The position numbers were made by a program, and so were the translations under genes. The notes under the pieces were generated by a model. That model was not told the DNA's origin and searched no databases. It worked only from the letters and a program-made list of their open reading frames with translations. This document shows positions 1 to 8,734 of a DNA stretch of 64,000 nucleotides, in pieces (within the stretch, counting starts at the first letter, position 1; each line of letters opens with the position of its first letter). Origin of the DNA: Hymenobacter sp. CRA2. GTDB taxonomy: Bacteria; Bacteroidota; Bacteroidia; Cytophagales; Hymenobacteraceae. Location of the stretch: positions 1-64,000 of the forward strand of contig NZ_MVBC01000017.1 of the NCBI RefSeq assembly GCF_002007105.1. Reading direction: 5' to 3'.

Positions 1-62
1 CCTTGCCACTGCGAGTCAGTAAGGGGTTGAAAGCACTCAACCATAAGGGAACGGAAGCCTAG

Positions 63-668
63 GAACTCCCGCCCCAACTTACTGGCTCGTTTCTGTTTAC
101 GCCCTACTCAATTCCCCAACACGCTCTTAGCGCACATACCGACGTATTATTCCACGTTTACGACCCACCGCTACCAGAAGCCGAAGCAGGGCAGCCACAA
201 CGGCGGCCACCCTGCAACTGCCGAATAGGCGAGCCGCAGGTCACCGATTTATCGGTGCATAACCCTCAGTTGCAGCCGGTCCATTTAGTGGCTATTGATA
301 GCTGCCTGTACGATTCGGGTGATACGACGCGCTGCGACTGTGCGCTGGTGTGCGCGCAGGAAATTCGCTTCGTGGAGTTCAAGCACGGCGTACACCGCAG
401 ACGCTCTGAAAGGGTGCAGGAATGAATTCCACAGCTTGCAGCTTCTATCAATGACTTCTACAGAGCTGGTGTCATAGCTCCGAATTCCGAGGTCTTGGCT
501 ATAGCCTGCGTTGGCTTTCAAGAAGCTTTTCCTCCGCAGAATGCTTCATTAATAGCACGCACTGCTCAGATTAACCGGTTGGTGGAGGGCGGTATAGTAG
601 TAGAGCTGCGCGTAACGGATTCTACGACGTTTGGCATTGCGACAACGGGAGCAATTGTTGAGGCCTGA
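63..668 (+). pseudogene. PD-(D/E)XK nuclease-like protein gene, broken by an in-frame TGA
   Basis: One reading frame runs from just after a TAG at 60-62 to a TGA at 666-668 and is interrupted once, by a TGA at 423-425. The part before the stop contains VAIDSCLYDSG, then RCDCALVC, then RFVEFKHG. An Asp followed about ten residues later by E-x-K after a hydrophobic strand is the arrangement of the PD-(D/E)XK nuclease core. The part after the stop reads naturally as protein (IPQLAASINDFYRAG, then AIACVGFQEAFPPQ) and continues in the same frame. No ATG is visible; GTG at 255 is the likeliest start if the gene begins here, but the 5' part may also be decayed. The segment is less GC-rich than its neighbours. 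It could be a pseudogene, a sequencing error at one base, or two peptides. The family name is inferred from the motif only. Confidence 0.5.
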
Positions 669-711
669 CGTCAGCACGCGAGATTGGCTACGCCTTCCTT
701 CAGTTCCTCGA

Positions 712-732
712 CTTCGCTCGGAATGACGTTCT
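712..732. repeat. Single arm of a dispersed inverted repeat
   Basis: The 21 bases read CTTCGCTCGGAATGACGTTCT and nearly match the right arm of the complete copy at 40660-40790. The partner arm is not visible here, so this is a solo or decayed copy. Confidence 0.6.
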
Positions 733-750
733 GATAGTGTCGTTCTAAAA

Positions 751-790
751 CAAAACCGCCCCGCCGGACCAATCCAGCGGGGCGGTTTTG
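751..790. terminator. Bidirectional terminator downstream of dxs
   Basis: CAAAACCGCCCCGC pairs with GCGGGGCGGTTTTG around a short internal loop. T-runs flank both sides, so it can stop dxs transcription from the right and the broken gene from the left. Confidence 0.85.
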
Positions 791-810
791 CTTTCAGTTT
801 CTCGAAGCTG

Positions 811-2754
811 CTAGCGCAGCAACTTGCTCGTCGCGGCGGCCGATACCTTGGCTTGCATGTCGCGCACGGCTTGGGCGATGCCGGCAGCGTCGAAGCCGCA
901 TTCTTTGTACAGCTCATCCTGGGAGCCGTGCTCCACTACCTTGTCGGGAATGCCGAGGCGCTTGACGGGCAGACTGTAGCCGTGGTCGGCCATGAACTCC
1001 AGTACGGCGGCGCCAAAGCCGCCGGGCAGGCAGCCGTCTTCCACCGTCACCACGGCTTTGTAGCGGCTGAATACCTGGTGCAGCAGCTCTTCATCGAGGG
1101 GCTTGCAGAAGCGCAGGTCGTAGTGGCCGGTATCGAGGCCTTCGGTGAGCAGCTGCTGGGTGGCGCGCACGGCGTAGTTGCCGATGTGGCCGAGGCTGAG
1201 GATAGCGACGTCGCCCTGGCCTTCGCGCACGGTGCGGCCGGTACCCACGGCAATGCGCTGCAGGGGCTTGCGCCACTCTGGCATCACGCCTTCGCCGCGG
1301 GGGTAACGAATGGTGAAGGGACCGGCGTTTTCAGGCAGCGTGGCGGTGTACATCAGGTTGCGCAGCTCCTCCTCGTTCATGGGCGAGGCGACGACCATGT
1401 TGGGCACGCAACGCATGTAGGCCAGGTCGTAGGCGCCGTGGTGGGTGGCGCCGTCGGCCCCGGCAAAGCCGGCGCGGTCGAGGCAGAACACCACGTGCAG
1501 GTTCTGCAGGGCCACGTCGTGCAGCACCTGGTCGTAGGCCCGCTGCATGAAGGACGAATAGATGTTGCAGAACGGCACTAGGCCCTGCGTGGCGAGGCCG
1601 GCGGAGAAGGTCACGGCGTGCTGCTCGGCAATGCCCACGTCGAAGGCGCGGTCGGGCATGGCAGTCATCATGATGTTCAGCGACGAGCCCGAGGGCATAG
1701 CCGGCGTCACACCCATGATTTTGGGGTTCTGCTCGGCCAGTTCCACCATGGTGTGGCCGAACACGTCCTGGTACTTAGGTGGCTGCGGCGTGGCAGGGAC
1801 TTTCTTGTAAATCTCCCCCGTGATTTTGTCGAACAGGCCGGGCGCGTGCCACAGGGTCTGGTCTTTCTCGGCCAGCGCGTAGCCCTTGCCCTTCACCGTC
1901 ACGCAGTGCAGCAGCTTGGGGCCGGGAATGGACTTCAGATCCTTCAGAATAGCGGCCAGGTGCTGCACATCGTGCCCATCCACGGGGCCGAAGTAGCGGA
2001 ACTTCAACGACTCGAACAGGTTGCTCTGCTTCATCAGCGTCGCCTTCATGGCCGACTCGACTTTGCTGGCAATTGCCTGCGGGTTGGGCCCGAACTTCGA
2101 GAGCTTACCGAGCACGTTCCACAGCTCGTCGCGCACGCGGTTGTAGGTGCGTGAGGTGGTGATGTCGGTGAGGTATTCCTTGAGCGCGCCCACGTTGGGG
2201 TCGATGCTCATGCAGTTGTCGTTGAGGATGACCAGCAGGTTAGTGTTGGCCACGCCGGCGTGGTTCAGGGCCTCGAAGGCCATGCCCGCGGTCATGGCCC
2301 CGTCACCGATGACGGCAATGTGCTGCCGGTCGAACTCCTTTTTGTAGTCGGAGGCCACGGCCATGCCCAGCGCCGCCCCGATGCTGGTGCTGCTGTGGCC
2401 CACCCCGAAGGCGTCGTACTCGCTTTCGCTGCGCTTCGGGAAGCCCGAGAGGCCACCGTACTTGCGGTTGGTGTGGAACTGCGCGCGGCGGCCGGTGAGG
2501 ATTTTGTGGCCGTAGGCCTGGTGGCCCACGTCCCACACCAGCTGGTCGTAGGGCGTGTTGAAGACGTAGTGCAGAGCCACCGTCAGCTCCACCACGCCCA
2601 GCGAAGCACCGAAGTGCCCGCCGTAGATACTCACCGTATCGATGATGTACTGCCGTAGCTCCTGGCTCAGCTGCACCAGCTGTTCTTCGCGCAACTCTTT
2701 CAGGTCAGCGGGCGAGTTTATAGCCGCCAGCAGGGGTCCGGGTTCGACAATCAT
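811..2754 (-). CDS. dxs: 1-deoxy-D-xylulose-5-phosphate synthase
   Basis: This enzyme joins pyruvate and glyceraldehyde 3-phosphate, using thiamine diphosphate, to make DXP, the first step of the MEP isoprenoid pathway; it is cytosolic. The 647 residues are close to the family length of about 620-640. The thiamine-binding motif is visible as GDG (150-152) to NDN (178-180). The conserved histidines of GGHFGAS (47) and GHQAYGH (78) are present, and DRAGFAGADGATHHGAYD marks the transketolase pyrimidine domain. A transketolase C-terminal domain follows. It is a single-gene unit with a TAACTTTG promoter element about 100 bases upstream and a strong terminator 20 bases after the stop. Nothing is missing from the catalytic core. 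Confidence 0.97.
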   Translation of the reverse strand: MIVEPGPLLAAINSPADLKELREEQLVQLSQELRQYIIDTVSIYGGHFGASLGVVELTVALHYVFNTPYDQLVWDVGHQAYGHKILTGRRAQFHTNRKYGGLSGFPKRSESEYDAFGVGHSSTSIGAALGMAVASDYKKEFDRQHIAVIGDGAMTAGMAFEALNHAGVANTNLLVILNDNCMSIDPNVGALKEYLTDITTSRTYNRVRDELWNVLGKLSKFGPNPQAIASKVESAMKATLMKQSNLFESLKFRYFGPVDGHDVQHLAAILKDLKSIPGPKLLHCVTVKGKGYALAEKDQTLWHAPGLFDKITGEIYKKVPATPQPPKYQDVFGHTMVELAEQNPKIMGVTPAMPSGSSLNIMMTAMPDRAFDVGIAEQHAVTFSAGLATQGLVPFCNIYSSFMQRAYDQVLHDVALQNLHVVFCLDRAGFAGADGATHHGAYDLAYMRCVPNMVVASPMNEEELRNLMYTATLPENAGPFTIRYPRGEGVMPEWRKPLQRIAVGTGRTVREGQGDVAILSLGHIGNYAVRATQQLLTEGLDTGHYDLRFCKPLDEELLHQVFSRYKAVVTVEDGCLPGGFGAAVLEFMADHGYSLPVKRLGIPDKVVEHGSQDELYKECGFDAAGIAQAVRDMQAKVSAAATSKLLR

Positions 2755-2850
2755 CGGGGTAGGTTACGGCAACAGGTGGGAGGTAACGCGCTAACTTATT
2801 TAACTGCCAGATTGTTACGGGGAGGCCACAATAAGGCATAAGCAAGCAGG

Positions 2851-2883
2851 CAAAGTTACGACATTTTCAGACCAGCAGTTCAA
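2851..2883 (-). promoter_or_regulatory. Bacteroidota-type promoter for dxs
   Basis: On the minus strand TAACTTTG (2858-2851) fits TAnnTTTG exactly, with a TTG at 2883-2881, 22 bases upstream. Spacing is slightly long, so the -33 assignment is weaker. Confidence 0.55.
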
Positions 2884-2966
2884 GCTGAACCGCTGGCGCC
2901 AGGGCACTAACGGTCAGGCAATCGGGCCTTAATCTTTTTTAAGACACCCACCGCCCCCTATATCCG

Positions 2967-2974
2967 TACTTTTG
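2967..2974 (+). promoter_or_regulatory. Promoter -7 element for the YbhN-like gene
   Basis: TACTTTTG fits TAnnTTTG and lies 23 bases before the ATG at 2998. It diverges from the dxs promoter about 100 bases away. No clean -33 TTG is visible. Confidence 0.5.
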
Positions 2975-2997
2975 CCTGTCACCTCCCTTCCCAGTGC

Positions 2998-4071
2998 ATG
3001 ACTACTCCCCAGCAGGACCGCCAGCTGCTCGATAAATTGTCGCCTTCGCGCATGCTGCTGCCGGTCGTTATCGGGCTCGGAGTGGTCGGGTTTATGTTCT
3101 GGCGCAGCTACAAACCGGGCGACTTGGCCGGCCTGGCCAATGCCAAACCGGGCTGGCTGCTCGTCACGCTGCTGGTGCTGCTGGCCCGCGACTGGGGCTA
3201 CATGTACCGCATCCGCCACATCGCCGAGAAAAAGCTTTCGTGGAAGCAAAGCATTGACGTTATCATGATCTGGGAGTTTGCCTCCTGCGTGCTGCCCTCG
3301 GCCGTGGGCGGCACGGCCATTGCGTCATTGCTGCTCAACAAGGAGGGTATTACGCTCGGTAAGTCACTGGCCTACATCATGGTTACGGCCATGCTCGACA
3401 ACCTGTACTTTGTGGTAGCGGGCCCCATCGTGTGGTTGGTGGCAGGACCGCACATCTTTCCCCACGAAGTGCTGAACCCCAGCCTGGTGCTCACGCTCAA
3501 GATTGCCTTCTGGACAAGCTACGTGGTGACCGTGGCGTATTCGGGCCTGATGGCCTACGCGCTGTTTGTCAACCCGCTTTCCGTGAAGCGCTTTTTGGTC
3601 CGCATGTTCTCGCTGAAAGGGCTGCACCGCTGGCGCCGCCGGGCCTATCACCACGGCATTGAGATGGTACATGCCTCGGCAGAGCTGCGCGGCAACGGCG
3701 TCCGGTATTGGTCCGAAGCCGCGCTGAGCACAGCTTTCGTCTGGACGGCGCGCTACCTGGTTATCGGCTGCTTGATTGCCGCGTTTATCGACGTGACCTG
3801 GGGCTCGTTCGGGCTCATCTTTGCCCGCAACTTCGTCTACAAAGTCGTGCTGCTGATTGCCATTACGCCGGGCGGCGCGGGCTTTGCGGAAGGAGCGTTT
3901 CCTACATTCTTCCGCTCCTTTGCCGGCTCCGATACGATGACCAACTTCATCCTGCTGCTCTACCGCATTGTGACGTACTACCTCTACTTGGTGCTCGGTA
4001 CCATCTTCCTGCCGCGCTGGGTGGGCCGGGTGTTCGGCAAGCAGGCGGTGAAAGAGGTTATGGCCTCGTAA
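2998..4071 (+). CDS. YbhN/AglD-type integral membrane protein (lysylphosphatidylglycerol synthase TM region family)
   Basis: This is a 357-residue polytopic inner-membrane protein resembling the UPF0104 / lysylphosphatidylglycerol synthetase transmembrane family (flippase-like). About eight hydrophobic segments are visible, starting at LLPVVIGLGVVGFMFW (about 20-40) and ending at the TYYLYLVLGTIFLP segment. Between them lies the conserved polar stretch ITPGGAGFAEGAFPTFF, typical of this family, where a gly-rich loop precedes a glutamate. No soluble catalytic domain is attached, so it is not a full MprF. The substrate cannot be read from the sequence. It stands alone, between a divergent dxs and a repeat-containing gap with a terminator. 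Confidence 0.8.
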   Translation: MTTPQQDRQLLDKLSPSRMLLPVVIGLGVVGFMFWRSYKPGDLAGLANAKPGWLLVTLLVLLARDWGYMYRIRHIAEKKLSWKQSIDVIMIWEFASCVLPSAVGGTAIASLLLNKEGITLGKSLAYIMVTAMLDNLYFVVAGPIVWLVAGPHIFPHEVLNPSLVLTLKIAFWTSYVVTVAYSGLMAYALFVNPLSVKRFLVRMFSLKGLHRWRRRAYHHGIEMVHASAELRGNGVRYWSEAALSTAFVWTARYLVIGCLIAAFIDVTWGSFGLIFARNFVYKVVLLIAITPGGAGFAEGAFPTFFRSFAGSDTMTNFILLLYRIVTYYLYLVLGTIFLPRWVGRVFGKQAVKEVMAS

Positions 4072-4121
4072 GGTCTCGCAGCCCAAATGCTTTGCAAAGG
4101 CAGCAGTGCCTTTGTTCGTAT

Positions 4122-4216
4122 CGTCATGCTGAGTCAAAGGCGAAGGACCTTGCCACACCTGGATAGTTAGTTGCTATCTGACGTGGTAAGGTCCTTCGCC
4201 TTTGGCTCAGGATGAC
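4122..4216. repeat. Dispersed inverted repeat, complete copy
   Basis: The left arm begins CGTCATGCTGAGTCAAAGG and runs through GCGAAGGACCTTGCCAC; the right arm is its near-perfect reverse complement ending in CTCAGGATGAC. A small nested hairpin, GATAG to CTATC, forms the centre. Related copies lie at 5341, 16632 and 40660. Confidence 0.85.
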
Positions 4217-4260
4217 CAAAACCTAATCTTCTTCCGCGAGAATCACCCGCCACGGATAAA

Positions 4261-4299
4261 ACAAAAAGCCCCGTCAATTTGCTTGACGGGGCTTTTTGT
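4261..4299. terminator. Bidirectional terminator between convergent genes
   Basis: A 17-bp perfect stem, ACAAAAAGCCCCGTCAA against its complement, encloses a 5-base loop (TTTGC). A and T runs on the two sides let it work for the YbhN-like gene and for the convergent lipoprotein gene. Confidence 0.9.
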
Positions 4300-4315
4300 T
4301 ATCAATCGGAACAGC

Positions 4316-4735
4316 TTACTCTGATTCCAGCTGCAGTTCGGCGCCTTCGGGGCTGCGCAGCGTCAGGCGGTCATCGGTGAGGGTGGCCACGTCGAAGGTG
4401 TTGGCCATATTGCCGTTGTCGGGCGTCATCGTGATTTTCTTGCCAGCCTGGTCGAAGGTGTACTTACCGTTAACCGATTGCGTGGGCGACGACATTACGT
4501 ATTGGCCGTTGGCGAAAAAGCGAATTTCCTCTTGCTTCTGCTCCGAAGTCTGCTTCACTTTGTCGCCGGTAGCGTCTTCTTCTTTGTGGGTTTTCCACAC
4601 TTTGCTGTCGGTGCCATACAGCATGTTGGCGGCTTCTACTTTGCCTTCCTTGCTGCCGCAGGCGTAGGTAATCAGGGTTACGAGCATCAGCAGCGTAGCC
4701 AAATAATGCAGCGGGGTGTTGAATGGGCGTTTCAT
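4316..4735 (-). CDS. Small lipoprotein, unknown function
   Basis: The 139-residue product has a basic start (MKRPFN), a hydrophobic core, and a plausible lipobox ending ITYAC, with the cysteine near residue 26. The mature part is polar with alternating strands (RFFANGQYVMSS, GKYTFDQAGKKITMTP, RLTLRSPEGAELQLE), like the lipocalin-like small beta-barrel lipoproteins common in Bacteroidota. I do not recognise a specific family. It is monocistronic and converges on a shared terminator, and its promoter was not found. The membrane side cannot be read from the signal. Confidence 0.75.
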   Translation of the reverse strand: MKRPFNTPLHYLATLLMLVTLITYACGSKEGKVEAANMLYGTDSKVWKTHKEEDATGDKVKQTSEQKQEEIRFFANGQYVMSSPTQSVNGKYTFDQAGKKITMTPDNGNMANTFDVATLTDDRLTLRSPEGAELQLESE

Positions 4736-4938
4736 CGGGGGTGTCTGGAATGGAGAATGGAACTGGGAGAACGAGCCGCGGAGTCGGTTGAGCTGACTAC
4801 CGCTGCGGCGTTTCTTACGCGCCGTCCGTCAAAGGGTTAAGCTTGCAACTTCTACTGGGGTGGCCGCGTAAAGCACCCCGACCAACTGGCCGTCAGGCGG
4901 TTGGTCACCGTTCCCCACACCTCAACCAAGACACAACC

Positions 4939-5250
4939 ATGGGACTCTTTGATTTCCTGAGCGATAAGGGCGAGAAAAAGCCCGTTCAACCGACTCAACC
5001 GCAAACCGGCAGCGCCACTGATTTTTTCGGCAACAAAGCTCAACCAGCCGCGCAGCCCGCTGCTCAACCGGCTGCTGCGCAAGGCGAAAGCTACACCGTG
5101 GTAAGCGGTGATTCGCTGTCGAAAATCGCCAAGCACCACTACGGCGACGCCTCCAAGTGGCACCAGATTTACGACGCCAACAAAGCCACCATCGGCTCCA
5201 ACCCCGACCACATCGAAGTAGGCCAGGTGTTGCAGCTGCCGAAGCTGTAG
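4939..5250 (+). CDS. LysM-domain protein (small, peptidoglycan-associated type)
   Basis: The 103-residue protein begins MGLFDFLSDKGEKK, has a linker with repeated QPAA units (about 35-50), and ends in one LysM domain (about 52-103: YTVVSGDSLSKIAKHHYGDA ... VGQVLQLPKL). LysM binds N-acetylglucosamine polymers such as peptidoglycan. The start at 4939 is chosen because the MGLFDFL- opening is typical of YgaU/LysM-like small proteins and lies right after an A-rich leader; an upstream in-frame start at 4843 would add an unlikely sequence. There is no secretion signal, so the protein may be cytoplasmic, like YgaU-type BON/LysM proteins, although the BON domain is absent here. A strong terminator follows. 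Confidence 0.85.
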   Translation: MGLFDFLSDKGEKKPVQPTQPQTGSATDFFGNKAQPAAQPAAQPAAAQGESYTVVSGDSLSKIAKHHYGDASKWHQIYDANKATIGSNPDHIEVGQVLQLPKL

Positions 5251-5275
5251 AAGCTTCTTTCGCCTCTGAATACAG

Positions 5276-5310
5276 AAACGCCCTGGGTCCGACCCCCAGG
5301 GCGTTTTTTT
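5276..5310 (+). terminator. Terminator after the LysM gene
   Basis: AAACGCCCTGGG pairs perfectly with CCCAGGGCGTTT around TCCGACC, followed by a T-run. Confidence 0.9.
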
Positions 5311-5340
5311 GTGGTTATACATTACTAAAAGCTAAAAAAT

Positions 5341-5454
5341 CGCCCGTCATCCTGAAGCGCAGCCGAAGCACCTTGCTACGTGAGAACGAGTCGTCCATAC
5401 GCTTGTCGTGCAGACGTGATAAAGTCCTTCGCCTTCGGTTCAGGATGACGGGCG
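5341..5454. repeat. Dispersed inverted repeat, complete copy
   Basis: CGCCCGTCATCCTGAA (5341-5356) is perfectly complementary to TTCAGGATGACGGGCG (5439-5454). Inner arms carry GCCGAAGCACCTTG and AAGTCCTTCGCCTTCGG, homologous to the copy at 4122. Confidence 0.85.
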
Positions 5455-5536
5455 AGAGTTTTATTTTCTGGGTTGATTAGCCCGTAGGGCTATTTCCGCT
5501 ATGTTTTCTCCGTTACCGAAAAACTTTTTGCCGGAT

Positions 5537-5566
5537 TTGCGTTTTATGCATCCGGTACTACCTTTG
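5537..5566 (+). promoter_or_regulatory. Promoter of the methionine operon
   Basis: TTG at 5537-5539, exactly 19 bases, then TACCTTTG at 5559-5566: a full match to the Bacteroidota consensus. It lies about 40 bases before the SAM aptamer, so transcripts from it carry the whole leader. Confidence 0.8.
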
Positions 5567-5604
5567 TGCCACCTGCTGCTACCGGCGCAGGATTTTTTTG
5601 ACGC

Positions 5605-5720
5605 ATTTATTCCGAAGAGGCGAGAGACTAGGCTCCGTGACCCTCTGGCAACCACCAGCAATGCACAAGCTGGCAGGTGCCAAATCCTGCCCCACTGCTC
5701 ACTGCAGGAAGGGGAAAAAT
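5605..5720 (+). ncRNA. SAM-I (S-box) riboswitch
   Basis: The conserved core is visible in order: GAAGAGGCGAGAGACTAGGC, then CCGTGACCCTCTGGCAACC, a small hairpin (CCAGC ... GCTGG), and AGGTGCCAAATCCTGC. These match the S-box blocks agaGGcggAGGGACuggC, GCAACC and AGGUGCnAAuuCC. Outer strands ATTTATTCC (5605) and GGGGAAAAAT (to 5720) can form P1 with one mismatch. SAM-I aptamers bind S-adenosylmethionine and switch off methionine genes. No ordinary terminator follows at once; instead a short ORF begins 13 bases later, so the output mechanism is unclear. Confidence 0.9.
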
Positions 5721-5732
5721 AAACCGCGTGCC

Positions 5733-5891
5733 ATGAGCCACTACCCCCACACGTCCGACCATCGTTTGTCACCGCTCCCCGCAGCGGCGCCCGCTACCGC
5801 TTTGTCCGTAGCGGCCCCCGCCGCCGAGCGTGCCCGAATGCAGCCGCAGCTTCTGCGCGCTGCCTCGATGTGTTGTTGCTGTTGTTGGTAG
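5733..5891 (+). CDS. Leader peptide ending in five cysteines (candidate cysteine-sensing attenuator ORF)
   Basis: Starting at ATG 5733 the ORF encodes 52 residues and ends ...RAASMCCCCCW, then TAG. An internal ATG at 5838 would give a 17-residue peptide, MQPQLLRAASMCCCCCW, which looks more like a true leader. The five cysteine codons (5871-5885) sit at the very end, ahead of inverted repeats and 211 bases before metY. Run-of-codon leader peptides sense charged tRNA of the amino acid they are rich in, and polycysteine short ORFs are known cysteine attenuators in mycobacteria. The same role here is inferred. Its place directly after a SAM riboswitch and before a sulfhydrylase supports this. Confidence 0.7.
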   Translation: MSHYPHTSDHRLSPLPAAAPATALSVAAPAAERARMQPQLLRAASMCCCCCW

Positions 5892-5943
5892 TCGGCGCCG
5901 CGGGCCGCTAAATAGGCCTGCTCCTACCCTTCCCTACTCGTTT

Positions 5944-5967
5944 TGGCCGCCGGGCTTCCGGGCGGCG
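5944..5967 (+). promoter_or_regulatory. Hairpin downstream of the polycysteine ORF
   Basis: GCCGCC and GGCGGC pair around a GC-rich loop, about 55 bases past the leader stop, with T-rich sequence just upstream. It may be an intermediate structure in attenuation; no T-run follows. Confidence 0.4.
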
Positions 5968-6019
5968 CGTGGCTTCGCTGCACCCGTTGAGCTGTGCTCC
6001 GGGCGCTGAGCCGCACTTG

Positions 6020-6052
6020 AAGCCTCACGCGGCCCTAGGGCCGCGTGAGGCT
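6020..6052 (+). promoter_or_regulatory. Perfect hairpin before metY (attenuator candidate)
   Basis: AGCCTCACGCGGCCC pairs perfectly with GGGCCGCGTGAGGCT around a 2-3 base centre, ending 50 bases before the metY ATG. Its stability and place suggest a terminator or anti-ribosome structure controlled by the leader, although no T-run follows. Confidence 0.55.
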
Positions 6053-6054
6053 AA

Positions 6055-7488
<1,434 letters not shown>

Positions 7489-7499
7489 CAAGGGAGGGA

Positions 7500-7583
7500 C
7501 CGGGGAGGCCGGCCGCTGCCATGGTCCGGCCCCCGGCCAGCGACGGGGACGGGCGCCACGTTTCGGGAGAAAACGCGGTGCCC
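7500..7583 (+). promoter_or_regulatory. Two GC-rich hairpins in the metY-metX gap
   Basis: First hairpin: CCGGGG-GGCCGG against CCGGCC-CCCGG (7500-7537, small bulges). Second: GGGCGCCACG against CGCGGTGCCC with G-U pairs (7551-7583). They precede the two terminator-like hairpins and may form an anti-terminator fold. No known aptamer was recognised. Confidence 0.45.
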
Positions 7584-7595
7584 TTGTCTCGGCCT

Positions 7596-7653
7596 CTTTG
7601 CTTTCCGGCCTCTTCCCACTGCGGAAGGGGCCGGAAGCAAAGAATTGTTTTTG
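7596..7653 (+). terminator. Terminator or attenuator 1 between metY and metX
   Basis: CTTTGCTT-T-CCGGCC pairs with GGCCGGAAGCAAAG (one bulged T), with an inner stem TTCC/GGAA, followed by AATTGTTTTTG. This is a strong intrinsic terminator placed inside an apparent operon. Confidence 0.8.
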
Positions 7654-7654
7654 C

Positions 7655-7675
7655 GCGCCGCCCGCGGCGCTTTTT
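7655..7675 (+). terminator. Terminator-like hairpin 2, just before metX
   Basis: GCGCCGC and GCGGCGC pair perfectly around CC, followed at once by TTTTT. It ends 25 bases before the metX ATG, so read-through must be controlled or partial. Confidence 0.7.
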
Positions 7676-7699
7676 ACCTAGCCTTGCTGCCTACTCGCC

Positions 7700-8734
7700 A
7701 TGAGTAACCCCCAAACGCTGACGCTTGCGCAGCCGCTGCCGCTGGAGTGCGGCGGGCAGCTCGACGGCGTGCAGATTGCCTACCACACCTACGGCACCCT
7801 CAACGAAGCGGGCGACAACGCCATCTGGGTGTGCCACGCCCTCACGGCCAACTCCGACGTGCTCAGCTGGTGGTCGGGCCTGTTCAGCCCCGGTGCCTAT
7901 TTCAATCCGGCCGACTGGTTTATCGTGTGCGCCAACGTGCTCGGCTCCTGCTACGGTAGCACTGGCCCGACAACACCCGTAGCACCTCGCAACAAGCCAC
8001 TGTACGCCGCATTTCCGCGCCTGACGGTGCGCGACCTGGTGGCGGCGCACGAGCAGCTGCGGCAACACCTATGCCTGACGAAAATTCACACCGTCATCGG
8101 CGGCTCTTTGGGTGGGCAGCAGGCCGTGGAGTGGGCCATTCAGCAACCGGAGGTGTTTGACCACTTGGTGTTGCTGGCTACCAATGCGCAGCATTCACCC
8201 TGGGGCATTGCCTTCAACGAGGCGCAGCGCTTGGCCATTCAGGCTGACTGCACCTACGCCGGCGGCGGCCCTGAAGGCGGCAAGCTGGGGTTGCGGGCGG
8301 CGCGGGCTATGGCCTTGCTAAGCTACCGCAGCTACGAGGCCTACGGCCGTACGCAGGCTGAGCCCAATGGCGACGAGTTGCCGGCCTTTTACCAGGCCAG
8401 TTCCTACCAGCAGTACCAGGGCGACAAGCTTACGGCCCGCTTCGACGCGTACAGCTACGTCACGCTCTCGCACATCATGGACTCGCATCACGTGGGCCGC
8501 GGACGAGGTGGCGTGGCGGCGGCCCTGGCGCGGGTGCGGGCCCGCACGCTGGTGCTCGGCATTTCGTCCGACGTGCTGTTTCCGCCCGCCGAGCAGCAGT
8601 TGCTGGCCCGGCACATTTCGGGGGCCATGTACGCCGAAATGGAATCGGGCTACGGGCACGACGGCTTCCTGATTGAAACCGCGCAAATCGCGCACTTCCT
8701 CGAACGATTCTATGTCCAGACTTTCGCCCACTAA
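7700..8734 (+). CDS. metX: Homoserine O-acetyltransferase
   Basis: MetX acetylates homoserine with acetyl-CoA to give O-acetylhomoserine, the MetY substrate. It is a 344-residue alpha/beta hydrolase-fold protein. The nucleophile serine is in the elbow VIGGSLGGQQAVEW, the conserved early block NxxWVCHALTANSDV is present, and the C-terminal His is in ESGYGHDGFLIE, the usual D-x-H region. Length fits the family (about 340-380). Its stop overlaps the start of homoserine dehydrogenase by 23 bases, implying translational coupling. The structured 200-base gap before it, with two terminator-like hairpins, suggests separate control from metY. Serine acetyltransferase activity is an alternative function in this family. 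Confidence 0.95.
   Translation: MSNPQTLTLAQPLPLECGGQLDGVQIAYHTYGTLNEAGDNAIWVCHALTANSDVLSWWSGLFSPGAYFNPADWFIVCANVLGSCYGSTGPTTPVAPRNKPLYAAFPRLTVRDLVAAHEQLRQHLCLTKIHTVIGGSLGGQQAVEWAIQQPEVFDHLVLLATNAQHSPWGIAFNEAQRLAIQADCTYAGGGPEGGKLGLRAARAMALLSYRSYEAYGRTQAEPNGDELPAFYQASSYQQYQGDKLTARFDAYSYVTLSHIMDSHHVGRGRGGVAAALARVRARTLVLGISSDVLFPPAEQQLLARHISGAMYAEMESGYGHDGFLIETAQIAHFLERFYVQTFAH

Noticed and set aside
423-425. Selenocysteine at the in-frame TGA
   Set aside because: No selenocysteine insertion structure is seen after the TGA and the residue context does not match a known selenoprotein; a mutation or error is simpler.
853-2658. Several long open frames on the plus strand over dxs
   Set aside because: They are antisense to a clear Dxs with intact motifs and read as low-complexity His/Val/Gly sequence.
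5598-5732. Start of the polycysteine ORF inside the riboswitch
   Set aside because: A frame upstream of 5733 passes through conserved aptamer positions, so translation is far more likely to begin after it.
7489-7699. A second known SAM riboswitch before metX
   Set aside because: The conserved SAM-I, SAM-II or SAM-IV blocks are not visible; only unrecognised hairpins are present.
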